64,000 nt of DNA from a virus: positions 1-64,000 of IMG/VR virus record IMGVR_UViG_3300010157_000062; one strand, written 5' to 3'. The notes under the pieces are model-generated. The model searched no databases. It saw only the letters and a program-made list of their open reading frames with translations, and was not told the DNA's origin. Positions 54,221-61,429 of the stretch are shown here, in pieces (within the stretch, counting starts at the first letter, position 1; every line of letters starts with the position of its first letter). Both the position numbers and the translations under genes were made by a program.

Positions 54221-55381
54221 TTAGAATGGTACTTCATCATTAGGTGAATATGTTGGTACAGGTCCGGCATTTGCCTCTGCAACTTTAACATCAACCTTTG
54301 AATACAGGTCAAGGAAAGAATCCTTGGTTTCTTGGTCAAAACGATTCACACAGAGTTGAATTGCCTTTTGACGATCTTTAAAGATTGCATAGGTCTTTGA
54401 AATGTGTACCAAACGGCGAGTAGAGATAATTTCATCAACACCACCTTCGGCAAATGTTTTACGGATAACATCAGCCCACTTTACAAGATTCTCCGCAAAC
54501 TCATCATCATTCAATAATGGTTTCAGAATCTTGAGTTCGACTTTGGCTTCAGGATATTCCTGTTCTACGGTAATATTGAAACGTTCAAGGAACGCATCAT
54601 CAAGAATTTGTGAGAGGTAGCGACCTTCTTCGGAGCCACGGCCCTTGGTGTTTGCGGTGGCAACAACGTTGAAGCCACGTTTTGGATAAATGTACTCGCC
54701 AGACTTTTTGTTGAAGTAAGGTTTGCCCTCCAGAATACCTTGGAGACACATCAGTTTGTTGGAGCCACGGTCAACTTCGTCAATCAATAGGATTGCACCA
54801 CGTTTCATGGCAGTCATAACAGGACCATCACGGTACACCACGTTACCATCGACCAGTGTTGGACCACCAATCAGGTCAGATTCATCAGTCTCAACGGAGA
54901 TATTCACACGGATGCATTCACGTTTGAGTGTAGCACACACTTGTTCAACCATCAGTGTCTTACCGTTTCCTGACATACCAGTAATAAACACAGGGAAGAA
55001 TTCCTGTGATAGCACGATTGAAGTCAGGTCTTTGTAGAAACCAAAAGGAACATAGCCTTGGTATTTTTCGGGAATAGAAGTGTCTGCATGGTCTTCAAGT
55101 TTCTTTTGACGGAGAACATGAACGGTTGCAGTTTGTGCCATATCAACAGTTGAGGCTTCTTCAACAACAGTTGTGGTTGCAACAGGACGCACGGTATCAG
55201 GTGCATCAGGCAAACGATATTGGCCACGATTCGAACGGAATTCTTGACGGGTAACAAACCAGAAGGGATAAGGAACAGAACGTTCATCAACAACGTGTTG
55301 AATTTGGTCACGGCTCAAAATTGCATTCTCGCCAAAAATCTCAGTAGCGGCTTGGACGAATGCTTTTGCATTACGATTCAT
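54221..55381 (-). CDS. AAA+ ATPase, MoxR/CobS-like (386 aa)
   Basis: Walker A ITGMSGNGKTLM near residue 135, Walker B AILLIDEVDRGSNKLMCLQG near 195, sensor 1 NVVATANTKGRGSEEGRY, sensor 2/arginine LDDAFLERFNITVEQEYP. AAA_5 (CobS/MoxR) type, chaperone-like remodelling ATPase. The ATG at 55381 is preferred because GGAG lies 7 bp upstream and the predicted transcript starts at about 55401. Confidence 0.9.
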   Translation of the reverse strand: MNRNAKAFVQAATEIFGENAILSRDQIQHVVDERSVPYPFWFVTRQEFRSNRGQYRLPDAPDTVRPVATTTVVEEASTVDMAQTATVHVLRQKKLEDHADTSIPEKYQGYVPFGFYKDLTSIVLSQEFFPVFITGMSGNGKTLMVEQVCATLKRECIRVNISVETDESDLIGGPTLVDGNVVYRDGPVMTAMKRGAILLIDEVDRGSNKLMCLQGILEGKPYFNKKSGEYIYPKRGFNVVATANTKGRGSEEGRYLSQILDDAFLERFNITVEQEYPEAKVELKILKPLLNDDEFAENLVKWADVIRKTFAEGGVDEIISTRRLVHISKTYAIFKDRQKAIQLCVNRFDQETKDSFLDLYSKVDVKVAEANAGPVPTYSPNDEVPF

Positions 55382-55407
55382 AAAGTTCTCCATAATAAGA
55401 TGTTTCT

Positions 55408-55436
55408 ATTGTATCACATTTTTTGCCACATGGCAA
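55408..55436 (-). promoter_or_regulatory. Early promoter TTGCCA-17-TACAAT
   Basis: TTGCCA (55436-55431), 17-bp spacer, TACAAT (55413-55408), about 20-nt leader to the MoxR-like gene. A TGTTG-N8-CAACA repeat sits 18 bp upstream. Confidence 0.85.
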
Positions 55437-55453
55437 CCATTTTTTGGTAGATA

Positions 55454-55471
55454 TGTTGCATAGAAACAACA
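55454..55471. repeat. TGTTG-N8-CAACA inverted repeat upstream of early promoter
   Basis: Five-base arms with an eight-base centre, 18 bp above the -35 at 55431-55436. A 39-codon open frame (55406-55525) covers this region but overlaps promoter and repeat, so I do not call it a gene. Confidence 0.7.
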
Positions 55472-55544
55472 ATCATGTACCAGTTTATATCCATATTCAC
55501 CTCTTTCCATTCTTGTTTGTTGCATAAGTAGGTATGTCCATCCT

Positions 55545-55796
55545 TCAGAGAAGGTTAACCTGGATATCCACCTTAGTAGCCACCATCTTATCATCATAGT
55601 AAGTGTATGTGGTACCAAAACCACTAACATCTTCCCTTGCACAGGTTGCCAATGCATTCCATACAGCAACCCTTTGTGTAGTAAACACAAACTTATCTTC
55701 AAGGTCTTTCACTTTCATAATGAAGCCAACACCGTTCACAATAGCACGGAATTTCTGAGTATTGTTCAGACCCCAAATCAGTTGTTTTGTACGCAT
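55545..55796 (-). CDS. Hypothetical early protein (83 aa)
   Basis: MRTKQLIWGLNNTQKFRAIVNGVGFIMKVKDLEDKFVFTTQRVAVWNALATCA, beta-rich with a conserved-looking WNALA segment. ATG at 55796 has AAAGGAAC and lies about 24 nt from the predicted transcript start; upstream in-frame ATGs precede the promoter and are ruled out. Function unknown. Confidence 0.65.
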   Translation of the reverse strand: MRTKQLIWGLNNTQKFRAIVNGVGFIMKVKDLEDKFVFTTQRVAVWNALATCAREDVSGFGTTYTYYDDKMVATKVDIQVNLL

Positions 55797-55826
55797 TTTA
55801 GTTCCTTTGTTGCTGTGTATGGTTCT

Positions 55827-55854
55827 ATTATACCAGAAACCAAAAAAAAGGCAA
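55827..55854 (-). promoter_or_regulatory. Early promoter TTGCCT-16-TATAAT
   Basis: TTGCCT (55854-55849), 16-bp spacer, TATAAT (55832-55827), serving the 83-aa gene. The preceding gene stops at 55892 and a hairpin lies between. Confidence 0.85.
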
Positions 55855-55870
55855 CCATAAAGATTGCCCT

Positions 55871-55890
55871 TTGTTGTTTTTTTACAACAA
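55871..55890. repeat. TTGTTGT-N6-ACAACAA inverted repeat upstream of early promoter
   Basis: Seven-base arms with a T6/A6 loop, 17 bp above the -35, directly after the stop of the preceding gene. No U-run follows on the minus strand, so it is not a canonical terminator. Confidence 0.8.
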
Positions 55891-55891
55891 C

Positions 55892-56125
55892 TCACCAGTA
55901 CCCATCGGAAGAACCAAGAACGTATTGGTAAACATGTTTCCGTCCGTCCTCACCAGTTTGATACACCTCATCAGGTGTTTTTCCATCAAATGCTTTGTTC
56001 TCGGAATTCCACCATGCATCAACCAATTCAATACGACCTAACATAGGTTGCAACAGTTGATTGATGTCAGATTTTATAATTACATTTTCAATTTGACGCT
56101 TACGCCAGCCTTGAGCCGCCATCAT
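55892..56125 (-). CDS. Small protein with MbcA/ParS/Xre antitoxin-like C-domain (77 aa)
   Basis: The segment VDAWWNSENKAFDGKTPDEVYQTGEDGRKHVYQYVLG follows the pattern W-n-S-p-n-x-a-F/L-G-x-T-P of the DUF2384/MbcA-ParS-Xre antitoxin domain. No helix-turn-helix part and no RES-type toxin gene lie beside it. It could counter a host toxin or simply share the fold. Start overlaps the preceding stop (ATGA). Confidence 0.65.
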   Translation of the reverse strand: MMAAQGWRKRQIENVIIKSDINQLLQPMLGRIELVDAWWNSENKAFDGKTPDEVYQTGEDGRKHVYQYVLGSSDGYW

Positions 56126-56364
56126 TTAACTCCGAAAAGTGATTTAATTAGAATTGCACCAAAACCTGGATCATATGGAAAAGGTTCATCTTTCCATTTA
56201 ATTAGTTCATTGGCACATTCCCGTACAACCAATTCACCAAACTTTTTGAATTCTTCTTCATAATTGGAAGACCAATCAATCACTTGACCTTCTGGTCGCC
56301 AAGACTCATCTTCCCAAAAACAAAAGCCGGCTTCTTCGGCTAATCTTTTAAAATTTTCATTCAT
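56122..56364 (-). CDS. MNERIKELA-family small protein, copy 1 (80 aa)
   Basis: MNENFKRLAEEAGFCFWEDESWRPEGQVIDWSSNYEEEFKKFGELVVRECANELIKW...LIKSLFGVK. Diverged paralogue of four genes further right, sharing MNE(R/N)xKxLA, F(A/G)ELxVxEC and the ending FGVx. The family is common in phages and of unknown function. ATG at 56364 overlaps the previous gene by 8 bp. Confidence 0.75.
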   Translation of the reverse strand: MNENFKRLAEEAGFCFWEDESWRPEGQVIDWSSNYEEEFKKFGELVVRECANELIKWKDEPFPYDPGFGAILIKSLFGVK

Positions 56365-56782
56365 CTTCGTTAACCTCAGTATTATCAATCAAATCTTGTT
56401 CTTTGGCGTGTGTATCACATGCAGTGTAAATCCATCCATGACCACGGCGTTTACCTGGAGCACCACATGTTTCACACATGATAGTTGACATAGATTCGGC
56501 AAACCAAATAAAATCGTTGATTCGGTTATCACCACCATCACCATAGAATCGTAGAGAACCATACTTTTCTTTTACTTGGGATGCAACGAATTGTGGAGTT
56601 CCTTCCTTTGCATTTCTATTGAGGTGATGTTGAATCTCACTGCAAAGTCTATTGATAAGTGGGTACCAACCATCACCACAATCGAAACCCCAACACATGG
56701 CAGTTTCTTTCATGTCACCAAAACGATTAGCAAAAATCTTTGGATAATCTTTACACAGTTTTTTATCTAGTTCTTGTCTCAT
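56357..56782 (-). CDS. Conserved phage protein with zinc-ribbon-like motif (141 aa)
   Basis: LDKKLCKDYPKIFANRFGDMKETAMCWGFDCGDGWYPLINRLCSEIQHH, then QVKEKYGSLRFYGDGGD and MCETCGAPGKRRGHGWIYTACDTH (CxxC...C-x2-H). A very widespread phage family of unknown function; the cysteine/histidine cluster suggests zinc binding. One-base junction with the next upstream gene. Confidence 0.75.
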   Translation of the reverse strand: MRQELDKKLCKDYPKIFANRFGDMKETAMCWGFDCGDGWYPLINRLCSEIQHHLNRNAKEGTPQFVASQVKEKYGSLRFYGDGGDNRINDFIWFAESMSTIMCETCGAPGKRRGHGWIYTACDTHAKEQDLIDNTEVNEDE

Positions 56783-56985
56783 TACCAGTCCTTCACATCA
56801 GTGATATCAATAGTTGTGTCTTTGTTGTCGAATAGGTCAAACTTCACACGAACAGATGTACCAATACCGGATGAATGGTCAGTTTCAACTTCAAATTGTT
56901 TAATGTCTTTGAAGTGTTGTGCAATCTCATACAGTTTTTCAATCTGTTCGTGATTTAAAATAATGTTCTTAGACTTAGCCATCAT
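56782..56985 (-). CDS. Small conserved phage protein (67 aa)
   Basis: MAKSKNIILNHEQIEKLYEIAQHFKDIKQFEVETDHSSGIGTSVRVKFDLF; helix followed by two strands, a pattern shared with small phage proteins of unknown role. The start overlaps the preceding stop by one base (TAATG), with a second ATG adjacent. Confidence 0.6.
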   Translation of the reverse strand: MMAKSKNIILNHEQIEKLYEIAQHFKDIKQFEVETDHSSGIGTSVRVKFDLFDNKDTTIDITDVKDW

Positions 56986-57179
56986 TAACCTCCGTAATAT
57001 TTAATAACTCTATTAAGTGCCTCAATCAGTAACGTGTTGTCACACACATCTTCGGGGTGCAAATATGCACCTTTTTTAAAGTCTTTCAATTCTTTTTTGA
57101 GGTATGCTTGGTGGTCTTTGAGTCTAAGCAAAGTGATACGCTCAGCCGTTTCATAATCAATTTCAAGTTTTTTTGACAT
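56985..57179 (-). CDS. Small hypothetical protein (64 aa)
   Basis: MSKKLEIDYETAERITLLRLKDHQAYLKKELKDFKKGAYLHPEDVCDNTLLIEALNRVIKYYGG; helical, and a recognisable widespread phage family. ATG at 57179 overlaps the kinase stop (TAATG) and has GGAAGG upstream. Confidence 0.7.
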   Translation of the reverse strand: MSKKLEIDYETAERITLLRLKDHQAYLKKELKDFKKGAYLHPEDVCDNTLLIEALNRVIKYYGG

Positions 57180-57655
57180 TATGGTACCTTCCAAATTTCT
57201 TTAAAGCCTTCATCTTCGGTTGGTTCTTGCCAACCATCAATCATCGATTGAAGTACATCCGATGGTATCACTTTTCCTGGTCTGTTGGCAAGTCTTTTTT
57301 GAAGTTCTTCAGGCCCCGGGATCCGAAAAACCACTGCAATTGCATAATATTCCGGGAGCATTCGGAATTTCTTCGCCCTTGTGGAGATTGTAGTAGATGT
57401 TTGGTCCCAGATAATGTTCTTTCCTTCATCACGTGCGACATTTACTGCATCTGCCATTTTTGCAACGGCAATTGGCATATATTCTTCAAACACTTCGGTA
57501 TAAGTTTTACCAACACTCTCCGCATATTCCTCAACATATTTGTCGGTAGAAATGTATACACAATCGGACATCCAAAACTCTTGGTTTTTTATCCATGTGG
57601 ACTTACCAGAACCTGGTACACCAATCATCATGTACAGATTAGGTTTTTTGTTCAT
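57179..57655 (-). CDS. P-loop kinase, polynucleotide-kinase-like (158 aa)
   Basis: Walker A MIGVPGSGKSTW at residue 11, then YISTDKYVEEYA, IIWDQTSTTISTRAKKFRML (lid/acceptor region) and VFRIPGPEELQKRLANRPGKVIP. AAA_33/PNK type; such enzymes phosphorylate RNA or DNA 5' ends or small molecules. No phosphatase or ligase domain is attached. Four-base overlap with the gene upstream. Confidence 0.85.
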   Translation of the reverse strand: MNKKPNLYMMIGVPGSGKSTWIKNQEFWMSDCVYISTDKYVEEYAESVGKTYTEVFEEYMPIAVAKMADAVNVARDEGKNIIWDQTSTTISTRAKKFRMLPEYYAIAVVFRIPGPEELQKRLANRPGKVIPSDVLQSMIDGWQEPTEDEGFKEIWKVP

Positions 57656-57993
57656 CTTGATATACTCAGTTCAGCATCAGGATTATCCCAACATGCATTA
57701 CGATACTTGTATACGAATTTCTCCAGTCCCTCATATGAACCCCATCCATTATCTGGATTGAATGTCATAAAGTGTTTTGGGTCTGATAGCAGAATATTCC
57801 ATCCTTCATCCAGAAGTTCGGATATATCTTTCGCAAACTTCAAGGAGTGCTCATCCGGTCTCCACAGCACATCATACAGGGTCAGGCCATTTGAGAGTTT
57901 AACTTCTCCGGCCATTTTACCTAGATTATGTGTAATATTGTCGGAGTAAACGGAAGTGGGTTGCACTATCATCAAATCAACATCGAGGCTCAT
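57652..57993 (-). CDS. Conserved phage protein (113 aa)
   Basis: MSLDVDLMIVQPTSVYSDNITHNLGKMAGEV...YDVLWRPDEHSLKFAKDISELLDEG...FNPDNGWGSYEGLEKFVYKY is a widespread phage family, function unknown. Four-base overlaps on both sides. Confidence 0.75.
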   Translation of the reverse strand: MSLDVDLMIVQPTSVYSDNITHNLGKMAGEVKLSNGLTLYDVLWRPDEHSLKFAKDISELLDEGWNILLSDPKHFMTFNPDNGWGSYEGLEKFVYKYRNACWDNPDAELSISR

Positions 57994-58424
57994 TTATTTT
58001 CTCTTTTCATATAGAAATCACGAATCGCTCTAGCATCAAAAAGTGCATTATGTGGCACCAATGATTCGTATTCAATACCAAAGTCGAGTTCAAATTTAAT
58101 ATTGAACATTAGACTCAACATCATACCTGGACCTGTAATGAGTGAATCACAAAAATATCGAATGTCATCAGGCCAGTCTGCAATAATGATTGTTTCTTCT
58201 TTATTATTCCACAAATAGTTAGCAAGGCTTTGCTGGAATTCATGGTGTGTGCATGGAGGCTGAAAAAGGTGAGGCACCACATTATCACGCACCCATGGTT
58301 CTAACTGGTCATTCATCTCCAGTTCTTTATAGAATTCGGGAAACGTATCATTCTCTGGCACCAAAGCCATCGATATAAGTTTACCACCAAATCCATTGAA
58401 TTCAGTATCAAGAAAAAATCTCAT
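57990..58424 (-). CDS. DEDD-family 3'-5' exonuclease (144 aa)
   Basis: MRFFLDTEFNGFGGKLISMALV gives Exo I (D6, E8), IIADWPDDIRYF Exo II, and SLVPHNALFDARAIRDFYM Exo III with H and D. It resembles small Rv2179c-type RNase T/DnaQ-like nucleases. Role probably in RNA or DNA turnover. Four-base overlaps with neighbours. Confidence 0.88.
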   Translation of the reverse strand: MRFFLDTEFNGFGGKLISMALVPENDTFPEFYKELEMNDQLEPWVRDNVVPHLFQPPCTHHEFQQSLANYLWNNKEETIIIADWPDDIRYFCDSLITGPGMMLSLMFNIKFELDFGIEYESLVPHNALFDARAIRDFYMKRENK

Positions 58425-58639
58425 TCTTCAATTCCATATTCTTTATGGAGTTCATCCAATGCCTTGCGAATCTTATTAGCCACGGGCATATACTTGACAG
58501 GATGAATTGGATTATAAGTCCAATCCTGGCCGGCCCATATACGGCTGCCATTCAATAGTTTATCGACCTCTGCTAGAATTTCAAATCTAGGATCATTCCA
58601 CATCTTGAATACATGGTCAGGTATGACGGGCATGTTCAT
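58421..58639 (-). CDS. Small hypothetical protein (72 aa)
   Basis: MNMPVIPDHVFKMWNDPRFEILAEVDKLLNGSRIWAGQDWTYNPIHPVKYMPVANKIRKALDEL. Helical, two Trp; no family recognised. Starts within the stop of the preceding MNERIKEL-family gene (ATGA). Confidence 0.6.
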   Translation of the reverse strand: MNMPVIPDHVFKMWNDPRFEILAEVDKLLNGSRIWAGQDWTYNPIHPVKYMPVANKIRKALDELHKEYGIEE

Positions 58640-58905
58640 TCTTCAACTCCGAAATGTTTCTTAATCTGTTTAGACAAATTCTCACCACACGATTTAGTGG
58701 CAAGATCCTGTAAAGTAAATTTGCCAGACTCACGAATAACATCCAAATCAAGATTAGATACATTCTGTTCAATACAAATTTTAGCACATTCCCTAACAAT
58801 CAACTCGGCGAACTTAAGTCTATCAAAATTTTCATAACTGGCACCCCAACCATGTTCTTCAATAGTTGTAGCCTTGTTCATCAATTCTTTAATTCGTTCG
58901 TTCAT
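58636..58905 (-). CDS. MNERIKELA-family small protein, copy 2 (89 aa)
   Basis: MNERIKELMNKATTIEEHGWGASYENFDRLKFAELIVRECAKICIEQN...KKHFGVEE. Same start, FAELIVREC core and HFGVEE end as its neighbours; the middle is unrelated. Consecutive copies overlap by 4 bp. Confidence 0.8.
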   Translation of the reverse strand: MNERIKELMNKATTIEEHGWGASYENFDRLKFAELIVRECAKICIEQNVSNLDLDVIRESGKFTLQDLATKSCGENLSKQIKKHFGVEE

Positions 58906-59111
58906 TCCTCAATTCCAAAATGTGCTAAAATCTGATTATAAACTTCGTAGTTGCCGTCGGCATATCGTTCACCAATGTTAGCACATTCCCTAACAATCAA
59001 CTCGGCGAACTTTTTGTTATAGAGATAAAACCAATCCTCATCATATGGAAATTCTTTCTCTGTCGCCAAGTAGTTTGCATGTTCAGCAAGTTCTTTAATT
59101 CGTTCGTTCAT
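58902..59111 (-). CDS. MNERIKELA-family small protein, copy 3 (69 aa)
   Basis: MNERIKELAEHANYLATEKEFPYDEDWFYLYNKKFAELIVRECANIGERY...ILAHFGIEE. Tandem with copies 2 and 4; shortest member, with the same conserved ends. Confidence 0.8.
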   Translation of the reverse strand: MNERIKELAEHANYLATEKEFPYDEDWFYLYNKKFAELIVRECANIGERYADGNYEVYNQILAHFGIEE

Positions 59112-59353
59112 CGTTCAACTCCAAATTGTCGTGAAATTTGATATGCCACATTGCCTACTGCATTTGATTCTTCGAGGAAGCCGGCACTTTCAAACTCGTC
59201 TTCTCTGTTTTTAGCAATTTTCAAACATTCTGCCACAATCAACTCGGCGAACTTTTGTAATTCGGTCTCACAGCCAGTCATATCCGCTTGTGCTCTACCT
59301 TCCCACAAATCCCATCCAGCCTGTAGAGCAAGTTGTTTAATTCGTTCGTTCAC
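59108..59353 (-). CDS. MNERIKELA-family small protein, copy 4 (81 aa, GTG start)
   Basis: Starts at GTG (59353), overlapping the stop of the small membrane peptide upstream (GTGA). MNERIKQLALQAGWDLWEGRAQADMTGCETELQKFAELIVAECLKIAKN...SRQFGVER. Its N-terminal AGWDLWEG resembles copy 1 (AGFCFWED). Confidence 0.8.
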   Translation of the reverse strand: MNERIKQLALQAGWDLWEGRAQADMTGCETELQKFAELIVAECLKIAKNREDEFESAGFLEESNAVGNVAYQISRQFGVER

Positions 59354-59517
59354 TTTTTAGCTTCCATCTGCACACATGCAATTTTAGTTGAATAAGGCAA
59401 ATTTTGTGTTTTCAATTCAATCACAGCCTTGTTACAATCAGATTCTTTTTCAAAATGTCCAACATATGCAATAACTGATGTTGTCATTGTGGAAATTACT
59501 AGAATAGCCCAATACAT
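59350..59517 (-). CDS. Small secreted or membrane-anchored protein (55 aa)
   Basis: MYWAILVISTMTTSVIAYVG is a hydrophobic N-terminus (signal anchor or signal peptide), followed by a short polar domain with two cysteines (SDCNKAVIELK...KIACVQMEAKK). ATG overlaps the preceding stop (TAATG) and its own stop overlaps the next GTG. Too short for most gene callers, but the packing supports it. Confidence 0.65.
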   Translation of the reverse strand: MYWAILVISTMTTSVIAYVGHFEKESDCNKAVIELKTQNLPYSTKIACVQMEAKK

Positions 59518-59747
59518 TATTCGTATCCTTTTCCAAAAACTTTATATGAGATACCATTATTACCTTCAGTATCTTCACGGTCTGCAATCATATTCATTTC
59601 AAATTCGGATGGGTAGTGACGGAGTAATGACCTTGCATCTTTCCGAACAGAGAGTGGTACACGTGGAGTTTTCTTTGGATCAAGTAGGTCATATAGGAAC
59701 TTTTGAGTCCTAGTCACCGCATTTGTTCGTTCTATAGGGAGTGTCAT
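59517..59747 (-). CDS. Small hypothetical protein (76 aa)
   Basis: MTLPIERTNAVTRTQKFLYDLLDPKKTPRVPLSVRKDARSLLRHYPSEFEMNMIADRED. Basic, helical; resembles a conserved small phage protein with the ALLRHYP-type motif. Function unknown. Four-base overlap with the previous gene. Confidence 0.65.
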   Translation of the reverse strand: MTLPIERTNAVTRTQKFLYDLLDPKKTPRVPLSVRKDARSLLRHYPSEFEMNMIADREDTEGNNGISYKVFGKGYE

Positions 59748-60166
59748 AGTTTTTCAACAATAATTTTATTTCCAAAATCTTCACCAAATGACATATTATC
59801 ATAGTAAACCTTCACTATACCTTTCCGCTTGAGTCCTTCAATAGCAAGGAAACCACAGAATGTATTCATTCGGAGTGTAATTTCATCGGCATTTTTTGAT
59901 TGTTCAAGGCCTTCACCGGTAGCCAACATTTCAGCAATCAGTAGAATTTCTTCAAGGCGTGGGTTTTCGTCATTGTCAGCAATCGTAAGGAGAGCCGATA
60001 CATCACCATCAGTGAGTGACTTTAGAAAATCACCTGGTCGCATATAACCAGTCTCCGACAGGTCCATAGCAAGTGTGCGGGTAAGCGGTAGAAAATCTTT
60101 CTGCTTTATTACATTGGCATACTTAATTGTAAAAGTGCCATCTTCAAATTCATCATCTTCAATCAT
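59744..60166 (-). CDS. Conserved hypothetical protein (140 aa)
   Basis: Acidic N-terminus, then helical core (LTRTLAMDLSETGYMRPGDFLKSLTDGDVSALLTIAD...LEEILLIAEMLATGEG) and a C-terminal part MNTFCGFLAIEGLKRKGIVKVYYDNMSFG. The family is familiar from phages; no motif gives a function. Confidence 0.65.
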   Translation of the reverse strand: MIEDDEFEDGTFTIKYANVIKQKDFLPLTRTLAMDLSETGYMRPGDFLKSLTDGDVSALLTIADNDENPRLEEILLIAEMLATGEGLEQSKNADEITLRMNTFCGFLAIEGLKRKGIVKVYYDNMSFGEDFGNKIIVEKL

Positions 60167-60393
60167 TCTTTAACTCCGAAATATTGTTTAATCTTATCGT
60201 GAATTAACCAAGAATATTCACATTCTTCTGTGTCAGGCGTATGCCGCCATGCAATATCCATACATTCCCGAATAATCAAGTCAGCAAATCCGTCAGCAAA
60301 CTTTTCCAAGTCTTGCATATCCATTCTTGACCATGTGCCAGAGAATTTCTCATCTAGGGTTAGACCCATCAATTTTTTAAGTCGTTCGTTCAT
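60163..60393 (-). CDS. MNERIKELA-family small protein, copy 5 (76 aa)
   Basis: MNERLKKLMGLTLDEKFSGTWSRMDMQDLEKFADGFADLIIRECMDIAWRH...KIKQYFGVKE; same conserved start, F-A-(D/E)LIIREC core and YFGVKE end. Separated from copies 2-4 by three unrelated genes. Confidence 0.78.
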   Translation of the reverse strand: MNERLKKLMGLTLDEKFSGTWSRMDMQDLEKFADGFADLIIRECMDIAWRHTPDTEECEYSWLIHDKIKQYFGVKE

Positions 60394-60620
60394 ACAATTT
60401 TACCCAGAATTCCGTAAATCAATTGGTCCAGTTCGGATTGATAATCCTTACCAATCCTACGTTTTTCATAGAGAGTTTGGAGAACCATACGCATTTCATC
60501 ACCATCGACAAACTGTGTATTGTAATCTTTTCCACGGCGTTTCAATTCATCGATAAGTTCATCATCAGAGAGTTCATCAAGAACATCATCAACTTCAATA
60601 TAGGTGTTTACGTACGGCAT
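60390..60620 (-). CDS. Small acidic protein (76 aa)
   Basis: MPYVNTYIEVDDVLDELSDDELIDELKRRGKDYN, a motif (V-D/E-V-x2-D-x-L-D-E-L-S-D-D-E-L-x-E-E/D) common to small phage proteins; possibly interacts with nucleic-acid machinery. Its ATG overlaps the distal stop of the UGA-interrupted gene (TAATG). Confidence 0.65.
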   Translation of the reverse strand: MPYVNTYIEVDDVLDELSDDELIDELKRRGKDYNTQFVDGDEMRMVLQTLYEKRRIGKDYQSELDQLIYGILGKIV

Positions 60621-61030
60621 TATGCATTCTCCTTTTCAGTACAAAATTCAGTAAAAGCGGACCATGGACCAGTGAACAGGTGTTCTTTATCGTAGCCATA
60701 AACGGTGATACGGTCAGAGTAAACATGGTATTCATAATCTTGACCTCAATCTTTGGAGGTCACAGGGTAGATGTAAAAGCCACCGACAGACTGTTTAAAA
60801 TGTGCAATGAGTTGGGCAGCCAAGCATCCCATTCCGTTTGCCAGTTTCCGTGTATCACCAAAGGGAATGCCATTGGTAATGGCTTCAAACGAATTTAAGA
60901 ATTCGGAGAGTTCAAGCCCATGACCAGAGGGGTAGCCATCAAACTGACGGTACATATTGACGATTGGTTCAGGACCAGTCTCAGAGCCATAGTGGTCGGT
61001 GTAAACAAAAGTGAGTGAACGAGTGCCCAT
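60620..61030 (-). CDS. Conserved MGTRSLT-family protein interrupted by in-frame UGA at codon 95
   Basis: MGTRSLTFVYTDHYGSETGPEPIVNMYRQFDGYPSGHGLELSEFLNSF...ANGMGCLAAQLIAHFKQSVGGFYIYPVTSKD is followed by TGA (60748-60746), after which the same frame continues for 41 codons (GQDYEYHVYSDRITVYGYDKEHL...FTEFCTEKENA) to a TAA at 60622-60620 that overlaps the next ATG. The family normally extends past this point. TGA is one base from TGG, TGT or TGC. Either a nonsense mutation, programmed readthrough, or a sequencing error. ATG at 61030 has AAAGGAAAT and a promoter 32 bp upstream. Function of the family unknown. Confidence 0.75.
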
Positions 61031-61061
61031 AATATTTCCTTTAAAGTTTGTTTGTGTGTGT

Positions 61062-61090
61062 ATTATACCAGATTTCTTGGTGCTTGGCAA
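61062..61090 (-). promoter_or_regulatory. Early promoter TTGCCA-17-TATAAT
   Basis: TTGCCA (61090-61085), 17-bp spacer, TATAAT (61067-61062), about 25-nt leader to the UGA-interrupted gene. No TGTTG/CAACA repeat is seen at this one. Confidence 0.88.
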
Positions 61091-61105
61091 GTGGACTGGA
61101 AGTAT

Positions 61106-61267
61106 TCATTTCTCGAATGATTTGATCCATGCCAGCAGGATTTCCTTAGCTTCTTGGTATGTAACACCGAATTCCCGTTGGATGTACGGAGCCGCACCCC
61201 ACATATTGGTTTCACCGGAATCCCGTAGTGCAACGAGATAATCAAAATATTCTTTATAATCTTTCAT
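61106..61267 (-). CDS. Small conserved phage protein (53 aa)
   Basis: MKDYKEYFDYLVALRDSGETNMWGAAPYIQREFGVTYQEAKEILLAWIKSFEK. The MWGAAPYIQREFG...A+xIL-W motif is widespread in phages. Good ribosome site AAGGAAT. Overlaps the preceding gene by 14 bp and ends before the promoter at 61062-61090. Confidence 0.72.
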   Translation of the reverse strand: MKDYKEYFDYLVALRDSGETNMWGAAPYIQREFGVTYQEAKEILLAWIKSFEK

Positions 61268-61415
61268 TTGATAATTCCTTAATTTTTTCTAATATTTCAG
61301 AATAGCCCAAATTATGGAGAGCCATTTCATAAGAGCCATCTTGGCAGCTTTTCCAATGTGCTTGGGATTCTAAAATAGACTTTGCACGTGCCTGAAGTGT
61401 TTCGAGTTCGTTCAT
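61254..61415 (-). CDS. Small hypothetical protein (53 aa)
   Basis: MNELETLQARAKSILESQAHWKSCQDGSYEMALHNLGYSEILEKIKELSNERL; all helical. ATG at 61415 chosen as the start; the earlier in-frame ATG would overlap the upstream gene. No function recognised. Confidence 0.6.
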   Translation of the reverse strand: MNELETLQARAKSILESQAHWKSCQDGSYEMALHNLGYSEILEKIKELSNERL

Positions 61416-61429
61416 TTTATATACTTCCA

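Noticed and set aside
55406-55525. 39-codon minus-strand frame before the MoxR-like gene
   Set aside because: Reads through the promoter and inverted repeat and lacks a clear start; somewhat protein-like (YGYKLVHDCCFYATY) but unsupported.
61063-61245. 60-codon minus-strand ORF
   Set aside because: Overlaps the better-supported 53-aa gene in another frame and runs through a promoter.
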